This document shows positions 32,314 to 41,571 of a stretch of 64,000 bases of DNA, piece after piece. A model generated the notes under the pieces. That model was not told the origin of the DNA. It made no database searches and was given only the letters and a program-made list of their open reading frames with translations. Every line of letters begins with the position of its first letter. The stretch's first letter is position 1. A program made the translations under genes and the position numbers. The stretch is from Firmicutes bacterium ASF500 (lineage in GTDB: Bacteria > Bacillota > Clostridia > Oscillospirales > Oscillospiraceae). The stretch lies in NCBI GenBank assembly GCA_000492175.2, contig CP097573.1:186001-250000 (forward strand). The letters are read 5' to 3'.

Positions 32314-32973
32314 TCACTCGCCACGGGTGGGGAAGTCGTGTTCTGAAATCACCTCGCCGCTGTCAGCATCTTTCACGGTCACATGGACGGCCCATTCATC
32401 ACCGGAAACCCCGCATAATACTTGATACCGCCCCAGCATAACCGCCGGTGCAACCGTGACCACAGCAGAGTACCATATTTCCACAGAGTGATAAGTCTCG
32501 GCGTCCACCGAAACTGTAAGCCCCCAAGGGACTCCGTTTTCATCCAAATCTGTATAATCCGCCGCCGTTACAAATTCCTGCGAAATTTCAGTGGTAACAG
32601 GGTCACGCAAACAGCCCAGCCAATAATACGCCGCTTTCAGCTTTGGGTACTGTTCCGTTGTGAGATAGTAGCTGAAAGTGCCATCCTCATTTGCCAGCAG
32701 CGCATTGTAAACCGCCTGATTGGCCACTGTTGAACGCTGCTCCTTATCTTCCGCTTCCAGTTCCTCGGCGGTCTTTCCACCCAATAGCGTTTTGGGCATG
32801 GTAATGACGATCTGGCCGTCCTCATTTACCGGGGGCGTGAATGTATTTGTCGGCCCGTCCGCGCTGGACGCATCCTCCTGCGGCTTGCCCCCACAGCCTG
32901 CCAGTGAACTGAGCAGGAGCAAAAGCGACAGGGCAAGCGCGGTTCCCTTTTGGTATCGTCTTTTCTCTTTCAT
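32314..32973 (-). CDS. Lipoprotein, paralogue of the 33.4 kb gene
   Basis: A 219-aa lipoprotein. Signal peptide MKEKRRYQKGTALALSLL with lipobox SLAGC. Mature domain contains NEDGTFSYYLTTEQYPKLK and ends HVTVKDADSGEVISEHDF. The ATG at 32973 is chosen because it gives a normal signal peptide; a TTG 33 bp upstream also fits the frame. The gene at 33367-34041 is a close paralogue, with a DUF7668-like gene between them. Confidence 0.8.
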   Translation of the reverse strand: MKEKRRYQKGTALALSLLLLLSSLAGCGGKPQEDASSADGPTNTFTPPVNEDGQIVITMPKTLLGGKTAEELEAEDKEQRSTVANQAVYNALLANEDGTFSYYLTTEQYPKLKAAYYWLGCLRDPVTTEISQEFVTAADYTDLDENGVPWGLTVSVDAETYHSVEIWYSAVVTVAPAVMLGRYQVLCGVSGDEWAVHVTVKDADSGEVISEHDFPTRGE

Positions 32974-33002
32974 CGTACCTGCAAACCTCTCTTTCTTGGT
33001 GC

Positions 33003-33374
33003 TCAAAGCACATGAAGATCATCAATGATAAACGCCAGATGGTTTCCACGTTTCCTAATATCCAGCTGCAGCGTCAGGTCGCTCTCCCCATCAGGATACC
33101 AGAGGTTAATATCGACATGCCAGCCGGAGCCGTCCCGATAGTCATACACATCCGCCGATTCCTCAAAATAGGATTCCGGGGGCATAACGGGCAGCTCCTT
33201 GGGGTTGTACTCCTTCAAAACGCGCCTGATGTCCTGTTCGGATGTTCTTGAAAGAGCATTGCGATCTTCCAGCGGTCTATAATGGCCGCTGACAATGCAC
33301 TCCATTGCGGTTTTGCATATCTGAGCGATCTTTCTGATTTCAGACGTTTCTTCCTTCCGCATCTGCTCACTCAC
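33003..33374 (-). CDS. Small soluble protein (possible DUF7668)
   Basis: A 123-aa soluble protein. The end SDLTLQLDIRKRGNHLAFII-DDLHVL and the central YDYRDGSGWHVDINLWYPDG suggest the DUF7668 family, which I recall with limited certainty. Its start overlaps the end of the upstream lipoprotein gene (33367-33374), so the two are probably co-translated. Possible soluble immunity partner. Confidence 0.6.
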   Translation of the reverse strand: MSEQMRKEETSEIRKIAQICKTAMECIVSGHYRPLEDRNALSRTSEQDIRRVLKEYNPKELPVMPPESYFEESADVYDYRDGSGWHVDINLWYPDGESDLTLQLDIRKRGNHLAFIIDDLHVL

Positions 33375-34041
33375 CGCGGGTGGGGAAGTCGTGTTCTGAA
33401 ATGACCTCGCCGGTATCAGCGTCTTTCACAGTCACATGGGCGGCCCATTCATCACCGGGGACGCCGCAGAGAATTTGATACATTCCGATGTAGATAGCTG
33501 GGCTTAACGTTACATAATAAGAATTTACCAGTGTAAAGCTCTCATACGCTTTTCTGTCAACGGATACCATAAGCGTCCAAGGTATTCCGGCCTCATCAAC
33601 ATCAGCGTACTCTGCGGACTTAATAAACTCCTGTGGAAAAGTGTTGGTGAAACGGTCAATCAGTTTTCCTGCCATATAGCATATTTCTTTTGTGCGCTGG
33701 AACTGTTCGGGCGTAAATATGTAATTAAAACTTCCGTCCTTATTTGCAGTAATATCTGACCAATTGAGTTGTTCTATTTCTTCTTTGCTCATTCCGGCAA
33801 TATTTGCCTGATGCTGTGCCGCTATATCTTCTGCGGAATTTCCACCCGAAAGAGTAACGGGGAATGTAACAACGATATACCCGTCGTCATTTAACGGGGG
33901 CGTATATGAACTGGACGGTTCAACCGAGCTGGACGCATCCTCCTGCGGCTTGCCCCCACAGCCTGCCAGCGAACCGAGCAGGAGCAAAAGCGACAGAGCA
34001 AGTGCGGCCCCCTTTTGTAATCGTCTTTTCTACTTCACCAT
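33367..34041 (-). pseudogene. Lipoprotein gene with a nonsense codon in the signal peptide
   Basis: Paralogue of 32314-32973: same lipobox (SLAGC), same GGKPQEDASS linker and the same C terminus. The expected ATG at 34041 overlaps the preceding gene by 7 bp as a normal coupled start, but the fourth codon is TAG (34030-34032): the frame reads M-V-K-stop-K-R-R-L-Q-K-G. A shorter product could start at a TTG near 33987 but would lack most of the signal peptide. Recently inactivated, unless the stop is read through. Confidence 0.7.
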
Positions 34042-34568
34042 GCCTGCGAACCTCTTTTTGCTTTTTTCACCAATATCAAAACACACCACCCTAACCCATA
34101 CAGCAGGACATAGGCCCCCGCCAGCGCAAAGATAGTGGTGTACTTTTGCCGGAGTCCGGCGGTGTAGCTCCCGGCGCTCTGCTCCGGCTCCACGGTGATG
34201 TAGGTCCTGTCCGCCGGGATACGCAGCACCCGGCGCTCCACGGTTTCTCCAGCCTCCACGACCCGCTGGCCGTGATCCTTAGAAAATGCCTCATTGCTCC
34301 ACTTGTAGCCGCTGCCGTCCGTGGCCCGGTAGTAGACCATGTAGACGGTCTTGGTGGGGTTCATGCGGCGGTCACGGCTGCTGGCTCCGGTGTTCTTCAC
34401 CTGGACCGGCAGAACGTCATAGGGCTGGAAGGTGAGGACGCCTATATCTTCGTAGTCCTCCGCCGGGCGGATGTCCGACAGGGCCTGCATAGCGACATAC
34501 AGGGATGTCGCCGAGAGGATCAGCAGCAGTATCCCGGCTACAGGGATGATGGTTTTCAGTCTGCGCAT
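34035..34568 (-). CDS. DUF3592-like membrane protein
   Basis: A 177-aa protein with a transmembrane helix at each end (TIIPVAGILLLILSATSLYV and FALAGAYVLLYGLGWCVLIL) and an outer loop of about 110 residues that includes YMVYYRATDGSGYKWSNEAF and GETVERRVLRIPADRTYITV. This layout matches DUF3592-type proteins. The ATG at 34568 follows GGAGGTACTT. Its end overlaps the start of the damaged lipoprotein gene. Confidence 0.65.
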   Translation of the reverse strand: MRRLKTIIPVAGILLLILSATSLYVAMQALSDIRPAEDYEDIGVLTFQPYDVLPVQVKNTGASSRDRRMNPTKTVYMVYYRATDGSGYKWSNEAFSKDHGQRVVEAGETVERRVLRIPADRTYITVEPEQSAGSYTAGLRQKYTTIFALAGAYVLLYGLGWCVLILVKKAKRGSQAW

Positions 34569-34597
34569 AAGTACCTCCGAGCAGTATTGGGAACCAT

Positions 34598-34634
34598 CCA
34601 ATGGTTTTTTATACGCCGTTCCTGTTGGCAGGTG
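34598..34634. repeat. Island intergenic repeat A, copy 3
   Basis: Third copy of the repeat described at 22053-22077, about 30 bp upstream of the DUF3592-like gene. Confidence 0.5.
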
Positions 34635-34664
34635 GTGATAGCGTAAATTCAATGTATCTTTAAT

Positions 34665-35168
34665 CTATTCTTCCGTAAAAAGATATGGAACTCCTGTCCA
34701 AGTCAATTCTGGCATTTTATCTACCATGTTAAAATAGATATAAATTGTTTGTTCATCCCCCCAATATCCTGACTCCGGCAAACAGGTACATACCGTCATT
34801 TCATAATATCCATCGGGAAGTGCTATAATTTGATCTTGCGGAAAATCAGTGTTCCATTTTGACAACCAGAACAAATCGCAAAATTGTATAGACCCGCCTT
34901 GAACATCCAGTGCCAAACGGATTGAAACGGGGAACTTCTCCAATGTATCAATTGATGGATAACCCTTAAAAAAGTGAATATCAAAGCTACCACTTGACCC
35001 AGTACAAAAGGCTGTAATATCGCCCTTTTTGATATGATTTGCAATTTGCTGGGGAGATGTAAATTCAGACGTTAAAAAATCAGTATCTGGAATTACATCT
35101 TTCATCGTTTCTGCTGAAAAAAACACAATTCCCATTCCATCAATGTCCAAGTGTACTTTGTTGTTCAT
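34665..35168 (-). CDS. Small soluble island protein
   Basis: A 167-aa soluble protein, not recognised. Strand-rich, with HLDIDGMGIVFFSAETMKDV, the mid-part SSGSFDIHFFKGYPS and a C-terminal TVCTCLPESGYWGDEQTIYI segment. The start at 35168 follows AAGGAGGAAATGTCTAC. Repeat B lies upstream. Size, composition and position fit an immunity protein; no toxin partner is visible. Confidence 0.55.
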   Translation of the reverse strand: MNNKVHLDIDGMGIVFFSAETMKDVIPDTDFLTSEFTSPQQIANHIKKGDITAFCTGSSGSFDIHFFKGYPSIDTLEKFPVSIRLALDVQGGSIQFCDLFWLSKWNTDFPQDQIIALPDGYYEMTVCTCLPESGYWGDEQTIYIYFNMVDKMPELTWTGVPYLFTEE

Positions 35169-35215
35169 GTAGACATTTCCTCCTTGTTTAACTTTCTATT
35201 TCCACCTTGTCCCAA

Positions 35216-35257
35216 AGGGCCGAACAATCCCAAACAAAACTGTTCGCCATAGCCTGC
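35216..35257. repeat. Island intergenic repeat B, copy 2
   Basis: Second copy of the 27-bp perfect repeat described at 31408-31449. Confidence 0.7.
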
Positions 35258-35281
35258 GCCGCCCCATGCGATAAATTTTCA

Positions 35282-36235
35282 CTACTCAGAAAACTCCGCC
35301 CATTGAACAGCAGGGGACAGCTGCCCTGTCTTTGCGAAGTAGATAGCGCACTCTGCGGCCAGAGCCAGATCATCCAGAGCAAAGCGTTTAGGTACAGGGG
35401 TCTGTCCGCCAATCTCCACAGGGGCATCCTCCTCCACGCTCTGATACTTCTCGTTAATTGGCTGGAAGTAGACAGGATCACCATTTTCATCCCAGATATT
35501 GAACGTGGGTGCGGCCCAGCCCTCCTCAATATCCATGGTGAAAAAGTCTTCTTCACCGTTTTCATCCAGGGAAAGAAGAAGCGAGCCGATCTTCCCGCCC
35601 CGGATTAGCTTGGATAGCTCGTCCAAGACCTCCTGTGTAATCTCGCTGCTGACAAAGCTCTTCCGGCCATACTCCAGAAAACGGATGGCAAAGACGCCAG
35701 ATGCAGGTACAGGGATTTCCTGCGCAGGCACAACTTTATACTGCGGGAAGCTGTCATCCCGATAAGTGGGTTCGTCTGTGTATATCTTGCAGGACAGAGT
35801 ATCCAGCACCTCGGTGTGGATCAGCTTCTTTCGGGCAGGGAGCGCGAGATCCTTCAGCTGGGTCAGGCCGGAGAGCAGGGAGCAGTCGGTAAAGCTGGTG
35901 AACCGCAAACTCAGTCGATACAGATTTTTCAGCTTGGGCAGAAACGAAAAATCATCAACAATTCCGGGCGGAGTGCGCTTAGGGAACTCCAACACCTGGA
36001 GGTTCGTCATTTCTTCCAGCATAGCCCAGTCTCCGGTTCTGGACTGCAAAAAATCCTGGATAGGAGCCAGCTTCTGCTTAGTATATTCGCTGTGCGGAAC
36101 CGGAAAATCTTTATCCGCCAGACGCTTGATTCTCCTTAATTGGCCGATGTCTGTGAGCTTCTTTGGCATCATGGCGAGATCAATCCAGCACAATAAATAG
36201 GGGTTGGTACGCTGAACCATTTCTTCAAATGTCAT
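35282..36235 (-). CDS. LRR + Imm1-like domain protein
   Basis: A 317-aa cytoplasmic protein. Residues about 70-145 form leucine-rich repeats (LQVLEFPKRTPPGIVDDFSF, LYRLSLRFTSFTDCSLLSGL). The C-terminal half (SLLLSLDENGEEDFFTMDIE, WAAPTFNIWDENGDPVYFQP, LALAAECAIYFAKTGQL) resembles Imm1-type immunity domains. It repeats the pattern of the LRR-SUKH protein at 22930 with a different immunity domain. The ATG follows GAGGTGATCGT. Confidence 0.7.
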   Translation of the reverse strand: MTFEEMVQRTNPYLLCWIDLAMMPKKLTDIGQLRRIKRLADKDFPVPHSEYTKQKLAPIQDFLQSRTGDWAMLEEMTNLQVLEFPKRTPPGIVDDFSFLPKLKNLYRLSLRFTSFTDCSLLSGLTQLKDLALPARKKLIHTEVLDTLSCKIYTDEPTYRDDSFPQYKVVPAQEIPVPASGVFAIRFLEYGRKSFVSSEITQEVLDELSKLIRGGKIGSLLLSLDENGEEDFFTMDIEEGWAAPTFNIWDENGDPVYFQPINEKYQSVEEDAPVEIGGQTPVPKRFALDDLALAAECAIYFAKTGQLSPAVQWAEFSE

Positions 36236-36299
36236 ACGATCACCTCATTCAATTATCATTCCGGCGCTCAGGCCGTCTTCTCCTGGAACGTCCACTGGG

Positions 36300-36365
36300 T
36301 ATAGGACAGGGCATTGCAGTTGGTCAAGTCCGCCATCTTCAGCTCCGGGAGATAGAAACCGATGT
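36300..36365. repeat. Island repeat C, copy 2 (decayed gene tail)
   Basis: Encodes GFYLPELKMADLTNCNALS in the frame of the upstream zinc-finger gene but after its stops; a closely related copy is at 29027-29092, where it follows GSGYV directly. Probably the remains of an older, longer C terminus. Confidence 0.55.
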
Positions 36366-36426
36366 AGAGGGTGCTGTTGCCGCCCTCCTGGACATCCTCT
36401 GGGGAGGAGACCAGCTACTACTGGAG

Positions 36427-37095
36427 TTACTTCGGCACATATCCGGAGCCGTTGCAGGTCTTGCACACCTTTCCGATATCCAGTTTCAAGATCCGTTTTG
36501 TAATAATGCCCGTTCCCTCGCAGTCCGGGCAGGGAACGCAATCACCCTCTGGCTTTGGCCTCACGGAGCCGGGATGAGCTTCTCTGTATTCCTCAAACTG
36601 CCCAAAAATCTGCTCCGCACTTCGCTTGAAATCTGCTGCTGTTGTGATGCCGATCCGTTTCAGCACCCCGGCTGCCTCCAGGGTCCGCTCAAAGTCTTTG
36701 AACCCAGCCGAGAACCGGCTAAGGCCCACTTTCCGCTGCTGTCCTCCGACCAGAATCACAAACATATACCCGCCTTGCCAGCCGGCCTGCACTCTGTCTC
36801 CTGGAATGTCTTCCCAGCGGAAGCGGTGCTGTTCCCGCCGGGAGCAGTGGAATATCACTGTTTCCGCATCATACTCCACCCATCCGGTTCCGAGATAAAG
36901 CGCACGATAGGCGGCGAATAAAACCAGTCCGCCGAACAGAACCGCTCCCACCACAAACAGGAGGCGCTCCTCATGGGACAGTGTAGGATCAAAGACGGCC
37001 AAGTACAGGAATAGACCCGCCATCGGCAGGAAAAACGCGGCGAAAAGCAGGATCACCACAATTTTAGAGAACATTCCCGCTGTGCATTTTTTCAT
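36427..37095 (-). CDS. Membrane protein with DnaJ-like zinc finger
   Basis: A 222-aa protein: two transmembrane helices (IVVILLFAAFFLPMAGLFLY and LFVVGAVLFGGLVLFAAYRA), a PH-like cytoplasmic region (GWVEYDAETVIFHCSRREQH), then two CxxCxGxG-type motifs near the end (CPDCEGTGIITKR and CKTCNGSGYV), as in the DnaJ zinc finger. It starts 3 bp after the stop of the 729-aa membrane protein gene, so they are co-translated. Function unknown. Confidence 0.7.
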   Translation of the reverse strand: MKKCTAGMFSKIVVILLFAAFFLPMAGLFLYLAVFDPTLSHEERLLFVVGAVLFGGLVLFAAYRALYLGTGWVEYDAETVIFHCSRREQHRFRWEDIPGDRVQAGWQGGYMFVILVGGQQRKVGLSRFSAGFKDFERTLEAAGVLKRIGITTAADFKRSAEQIFGQFEEYREAHPGSVRPKPEGDCVPCPDCEGTGIITKRILKLDIGKVCKTCNGSGYVPK

Positions 37096-37098
37096 ACA

Positions 37099-39288
37099 TT
37101 AGCCTCCCAGCTCCTCCAGCACCGGCATGGTCAGGCCGATGATTCCCTCCAGCTCCTTCAGAGCGGCGGGGTACTCCTCGTCCACCAGCTCAGGCAGTCC
37201 GGTGATCTCACGGAGCAGGTAGTAACCCTCCCACTTGCTGTCCGCGTACAGGACGGCCTGGCGCTTCTGGCCGTTCTCCTCATAAACGGTCAGCTTGCAG
37301 GCGGCGTCCAGATCCTCCCGGTACATCTCATCGTCCACGCCGTCCTCATAGGTCTGCCCTGTTGCAGCCAGCTCCTGCTGGCGGGCATCAACCACCGCCT
37401 TGGCGTTCTCGCCGGGGACGATGGTGGCGTAGACCCGCAGCCCATGGGCCTCCGCCCGGATTGCCTGGCCACCGGCGGAGTAGATGGGCGAATCGCTGTA
37501 GGGGACGTACAAATCCACAAAAGCGTCGTGTCCAAAGAGGTCGGTTTTCAAATAGGCCGTCGCCATATAGGTGCAGTCCCGCACCTCGGAGACGTGGATC
37601 TGGGACTGATAGTTTTCCTCTGTCACCGCCGGCCCCTCAAAGCGGACGCTCTCCAGGGTGAACATCAGATTTGCCAGAACATCCTCGCTCCGGTCGGAGG
37701 CGTCCTGCTCCGCCTCCATGGTGAACAGCGTCCCATCATCAGAGAGAACGGCGGCGGTATGGAACGCCTGACCGTCGGTGAGGTATACCGAAACGATATT
37801 GTACCGGGAAGTCTCATTCAGCGGGGTTAGAGGGTCCTGATCCAGATATACCGCGTCAAATCGGTCGTAAAGAGGGGAGATACGGTATTCGCTGATATGC
37901 TGGCTCAGGGTATTCCAAGCGTCGCTGGCGTCCACACCGTACTGAACATAGGCCCGGTATAGAGTCCCGGTATTACCGTCCAAGAAGGTGCGGCGGCTGT
38001 ACTTGAAGCCGCTGTCCACCCGGAACCACACCTCGGACATCTCATATTCCGTGATCTTCTCCGGCACCCTGGTGGGAATGCTCTTGACCTCCGGCTGTGT
38101 GTTCCCCTCCGGCGTGGAGTCCGAGGTCTGGGGCCGGTTCCACACCGGACCAACAAGGGGCATATCCAATACCCAGATGCCAGCAATGAGCGCCGCTGTG
38201 ACCGCAAAGGAGAGGGGAACGAAGATCCAGCGGGCGGGTGTAGGCCCCTGGGAGCGTTCCATGCCGGAGACGGGGCAAAAGTCGGGATAACCCTTGCTGA
38301 TCCGCAGTTTTTTCCGCTTACCGTTTTCCGATTCATAGAAGCACGTCCAGCTCCAGTTGTCCTCCTTCTCCACCTGGAGGTCCTTCAGCTCCGTCAAGGC
38401 ACCGGTACCATAACTGGGGGCTTCGCCGTCCAACAGGCAGCTGATCTCACACAGGACGTCCCATTTGATGGCTGCCTGTTTGCTGGAGGACTGGCTCCAC
38501 CAGTTCTGGACGCTGCAAAATCTCTGCAAATCCACCCGCCACAGTTTTCCTCCGGCCCGGACGAACAGGATATGGAACGCGTTGCACAGCTGGAGCGTAG
38601 GGATCGACCAGCAGAGCAGGAACACCCCGCTGATAAATCCGCCCAAGACGATGGCGGTCATCCACCGGGTTTCCTGGATAAACGCGGTGGCGATAAATCC
38701 GCCCACCGATATGGCCATGATCACCAGCAGCGGTACAAAAACGCTCAGCCGCAGCGGACGCATCCAGTCTTTCTGCAGGGCGTAGAACTCCCCCTGGATG
38801 GGCGGCTGTTCATCCGGTTCAGCGGGGCCTTCCGGACGTTTGACCGGCTTACGGAGGCTGGAGATGAGGGTCGGGATTCCGCCGACCAAGGTAAAGAGGT
38901 ATTGCAGCGCCAGTTCTCCCAGGAAAATTCGTCTCAGCTCACTGTCCTCCAGAAACAGCCCAATGCTCTGATAGATCAGAAAAAAGCTGACCTCCTCTGT
39001 GGCGACCTCCATCACCGCAAGGGCAAAGCACAGCTTGGTGGCGACGTAGGTCATCACAAGAATGAACAGCCCGGAAATGACCGCGCCCCGCTTGGTGAGC
39101 TTCCCTCCCAGCAGGGCATAGCCCTTAATGGCGCACACCGCCATCACCACGCCGGACACCGCGGACACATATCCCAGCTTGTTGAAGATCACAATACAGG
39201 CCACGCCGATCAGGGAGCCTAAAAACGCTCCCACAGTACCTGCGATCACATTGTCACGGGGGTTCTCCCGCTCCCATTCCAAATCCAT
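37099..39288 (-). CDS. Large membrane protein with outer domain, paralogue 1
   Basis: A 729-aa protein. The N-terminal 120 residues are a bundle of membrane helices (GTVGAFLGSLIGVACIVIF, GAVISGLFILVMTYVATKLC); a cytoplasmic PH-like stretch and two further helices follow; after a last helix near residue 360 comes a 350-residue outer domain (AYVQYGVDASDAWNTLSQHI, EENYQSQIHVSEVRDCTYMA). It starts MDLEWE, as its paralogue at 39307 starts MELEWE, and both have equal length, so they are a tandem duplication. Family not recognised. Confidence 0.7.
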   Translation of the reverse strand: MDLEWERENPRDNVIAGTVGAFLGSLIGVACIVIFNKLGYVSAVSGVVMAVCAIKGYALLGGKLTKRGAVISGLFILVMTYVATKLCFALAVMEVATEEVSFFLIYQSIGLFLEDSELRRIFLGELALQYLFTLVGGIPTLISSLRKPVKRPEGPAEPDEQPPIQGEFYALQKDWMRPLRLSVFVPLLVIMAISVGGFIATAFIQETRWMTAIVLGGFISGVFLLCWSIPTLQLCNAFHILFVRAGGKLWRVDLQRFCSVQNWWSQSSSKQAAIKWDVLCEISCLLDGEAPSYGTGALTELKDLQVEKEDNWSWTCFYESENGKRKKLRISKGYPDFCPVSGMERSQGPTPARWIFVPLSFAVTAALIAGIWVLDMPLVGPVWNRPQTSDSTPEGNTQPEVKSIPTRVPEKITEYEMSEVWFRVDSGFKYSRRTFLDGNTGTLYRAYVQYGVDASDAWNTLSQHISEYRISPLYDRFDAVYLDQDPLTPLNETSRYNIVSVYLTDGQAFHTAAVLSDDGTLFTMEAEQDASDRSEDVLANLMFTLESVRFEGPAVTEENYQSQIHVSEVRDCTYMATAYLKTDLFGHDAFVDLYVPYSDSPIYSAGGQAIRAEAHGLRVYATIVPGENAKAVVDARQQELAATGQTYEDGVDDEMYREDLDAACKLTVYEENGQKRQAVLYADSKWEGYYLLREITGLPELVDEEYPAALKELEGIIGLTMPVLEELGG

Positions 39289-39306
39289 ACTTTTCCTCTC
39301 TTTCTA

Positions 39307-41496
39307 TTATTGGCTGTGCCGGCCCAGGTCTTCCATCACAGAGACTTCGATGCCGCAGGTGGTCTCCATCTCCTTGAAAACCGCCTGATATTCGCTGTCC
39401 ACCTCCTCGGGCAGACAGGTCATCTCCTTGAAGAGATAGCACCCCTCCCGCTCCTCTATGGCCACCAGTACCGTGACGCGGGTGCGCCCCCCGTCATAGT
39501 AGACCGTGAGACGGCAGGCGTTGTTGCCCTCGGCGTTGTAGGCGTCCTGGAATAGCGTCTGTTCATCGTACTGTCGCCCCGCCGCTTTCAAGTCCTGATA
39601 CACCTGCTCCACCACGTCCATTGCGGTTCCCTCGCTGGGAACAATGGCGGCGGAGACCCGGAGGCCGTGGGCCTTGGTCATCATAGAGATACCGTCGTCG
39701 TAGTAGTTCATCTTCCCGCCGCAGGGCATGAAGGTATCCAGAAACACATCATACTCAAACATCCCCTCCGGCGCCTTGAAGAACGCCTGGCCGCAGTAGT
39801 TGAAGCCCATGTTGATGGCTGGGCGGAGCTGTTCCTGATAGTTTTCCTCTGTAATAGCCGGCCCGGTAAACTGGAGGTTTTCCAGCATATACAGCAGCGT
39901 ACCCCGCGCCAGTTCCTCATCGGTATCGTCATCGTGGACGCACTCAATGATGATCAGCGTGCCCCGCTCAGACAGGGCCACGCCGGTGTGGGCAGTCTGC
40001 TCGTGTGGGAGCCGCACCGTCCGGAGATTATAGCGATAGGTGACTCCGTTGTCCCCCATGCCCCAGAGAAATTCCTCACTGTCCGGGCGGAGGCAGCGGA
40101 CATTTTCTCCCTGCGTTCTCCCCAGAGAAATTTGGGCGGCTTCCTCGCCTACACCGTATTGCAGGGATATCTGGTAGGTGAGGCCGTTCTCCTGGTCCTC
40201 CAGCTGGGTTGTGGACGCCTGGAAGGCGTCATCCGTCCGGAGGATCAGGCCGTTTAAGTAGTAGTCCCCAATGACCTCGGGGGCGATGGCCTTGGTGACG
40301 GGTGTGGAATCCTTCGGGTCAGGCACAACAGACTCCACCGGGGGTGGCTCTGGCGGGAGAAGCGCGGCCCGGTGTTCCTCCCGCAGGCCCAGACCAAAGC
40401 CAGCCGACAGGCAGAGGGCGGTGATCAGCAGGGTGACAACTGGATTCAGCCACCGGACAGGCACCGGCTCTTTCAACGCCTGTGTATCACCGGGGACTGG
40501 ACTGAAATTGGGATAGACCTTTGGGATCACATTGTGGACGCCGGCCTGATTGGAGATCACCCACTCCCAGGGAGTCTGCCGCTCCAGCTTAGGATTTTTG
40601 ACCGCTACAATGGCGGAATCCCCGTTGGAGATCAGAGCGGCCAGGGTGGACAAAACGCTCTTTTTCCGCTCTCCGGGCAGACGGTCCCACATGGGAAGCA
40701 GCCGGGAGAGGGGGACCCACAGGTCGGCGTACTGAACGCGATTCGTGGGCATCCACCAGAGTTGTCCCTCCCTACGGACATACACCACATTGCGTGCGGA
40801 GAGAATACGTCCGGACGGGCCGGGAAGGGAGAGAATTGCCAGCAGGCTGAACCAGACGCCCATCAGGGCAAAATCCCACGCCCGATCATGTCCCAGCAGG
40901 GCCGGTATCCAAGCACAGAGAAACAGCGTCGCCAGCCACAGCCCCTGGGTGATGCGCCGCTGCAAAAGCCAGGGGCGTATCCATGCCTGACTGGGCAGGA
41001 AGACCTCCATGCCTATCGGAGGCGGCTGGGGCGGATTGCGGCAGGGCCCGCCGGCCCGCTTTTCCAGTTCCCAGCCCCGCGTTGGTTGAATATACAGCAG
41101 GCCCCAAGTGCAGAAGGCTGTTCCCAGCACACCGATCAGGCGGAGCCAATAGCGGTTCCCCACCATTTCCATACTGAGCAGGGCATTCCAGACGCCTGCT
41201 GGATCACTGGGGACGGCGGCAAGGGCAAAGCTCAGATGGTTGGCAAGGCCCCCCCAGAGAATCACTGGCAAAAGGGCCAGCACCGTCCCCCGTCGGCTGA
41301 CTCTGCCGGCGAATAGGTCTCTGCCTCTGACCGCCCAGAACGCGATGGCGGTTCCACATAGGGAAGCGGGAATCCCGCCCGCCAGATGTGCCGCCGCCAG
41401 AAAGCAGTCCGCTCCCAGTGCCCCGCCCAGGAACGCCCCGGCCAGTGCCGCGGCAGTACGGGAAGACTGCCGCCCCTGTTCCCATTCCAGTTCCAT
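39307..41496 (-). CDS. Large membrane protein with outer domain, paralogue 2
   Basis: A 729-aa paralogue of the preceding gene with the same order of parts: membrane helix bundle, cytoplasmic part (LPGPSGRILSARNVVYVRRE), a helix (PVVTLLITALCLSAGFGLGL), then an outer domain (DYYLNGLILRTDDAFQAS ... EENYQEQLRPAINMGFNYCG). Pieces of a third, closely related gene lie scrambled at 2444-2829 and 3226-3646. Start at 41496 follows ACGGAGGCAGCAATC. Confidence 0.7.
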   Translation of the reverse strand: MELEWEQGRQSSRTAAALAGAFLGGALGADCFLAAAHLAGGIPASLCGTAIAFWAVRGRDLFAGRVSRRGTVLALLPVILWGGLANHLSFALAAVPSDPAGVWNALLSMEMVGNRYWLRLIGVLGTAFCTWGLLYIQPTRGWELEKRAGGPCRNPPQPPPIGMEVFLPSQAWIRPWLLQRRITQGLWLATLFLCAWIPALLGHDRAWDFALMGVWFSLLAILSLPGPSGRILSARNVVYVRREGQLWWMPTNRVQYADLWVPLSRLLPMWDRLPGERKKSVLSTLAALISNGDSAIVAVKNPKLERQTPWEWVISNQAGVHNVIPKVYPNFSPVPGDTQALKEPVPVRWLNPVVTLLITALCLSAGFGLGLREEHRAALLPPEPPPVESVVPDPKDSTPVTKAIAPEVIGDYYLNGLILRTDDAFQASTTQLEDQENGLTYQISLQYGVGEEAAQISLGRTQGENVRCLRPDSEEFLWGMGDNGVTYRYNLRTVRLPHEQTAHTGVALSERGTLIIIECVHDDDTDEELARGTLLYMLENLQFTGPAITEENYQEQLRPAINMGFNYCGQAFFKAPEGMFEYDVFLDTFMPCGGKMNYYDDGISMMTKAHGLRVSAAIVPSEGTAMDVVEQVYQDLKAAGRQYDEQTLFQDAYNAEGNNACRLTVYYDGGRTRVTVLVAIEEREGCYLFKEMTCLPEEVDSEYQAVFKEMETTCGIEVSVMEDLGRHSQ

Positions 41497-41571
41497 GATT
41501 GCTGCCTCCGTTTTGAATATCTGCTGTCAGGGATAGCTTACCATACCCCGTGGATGGGTATCAGTTTCGTT

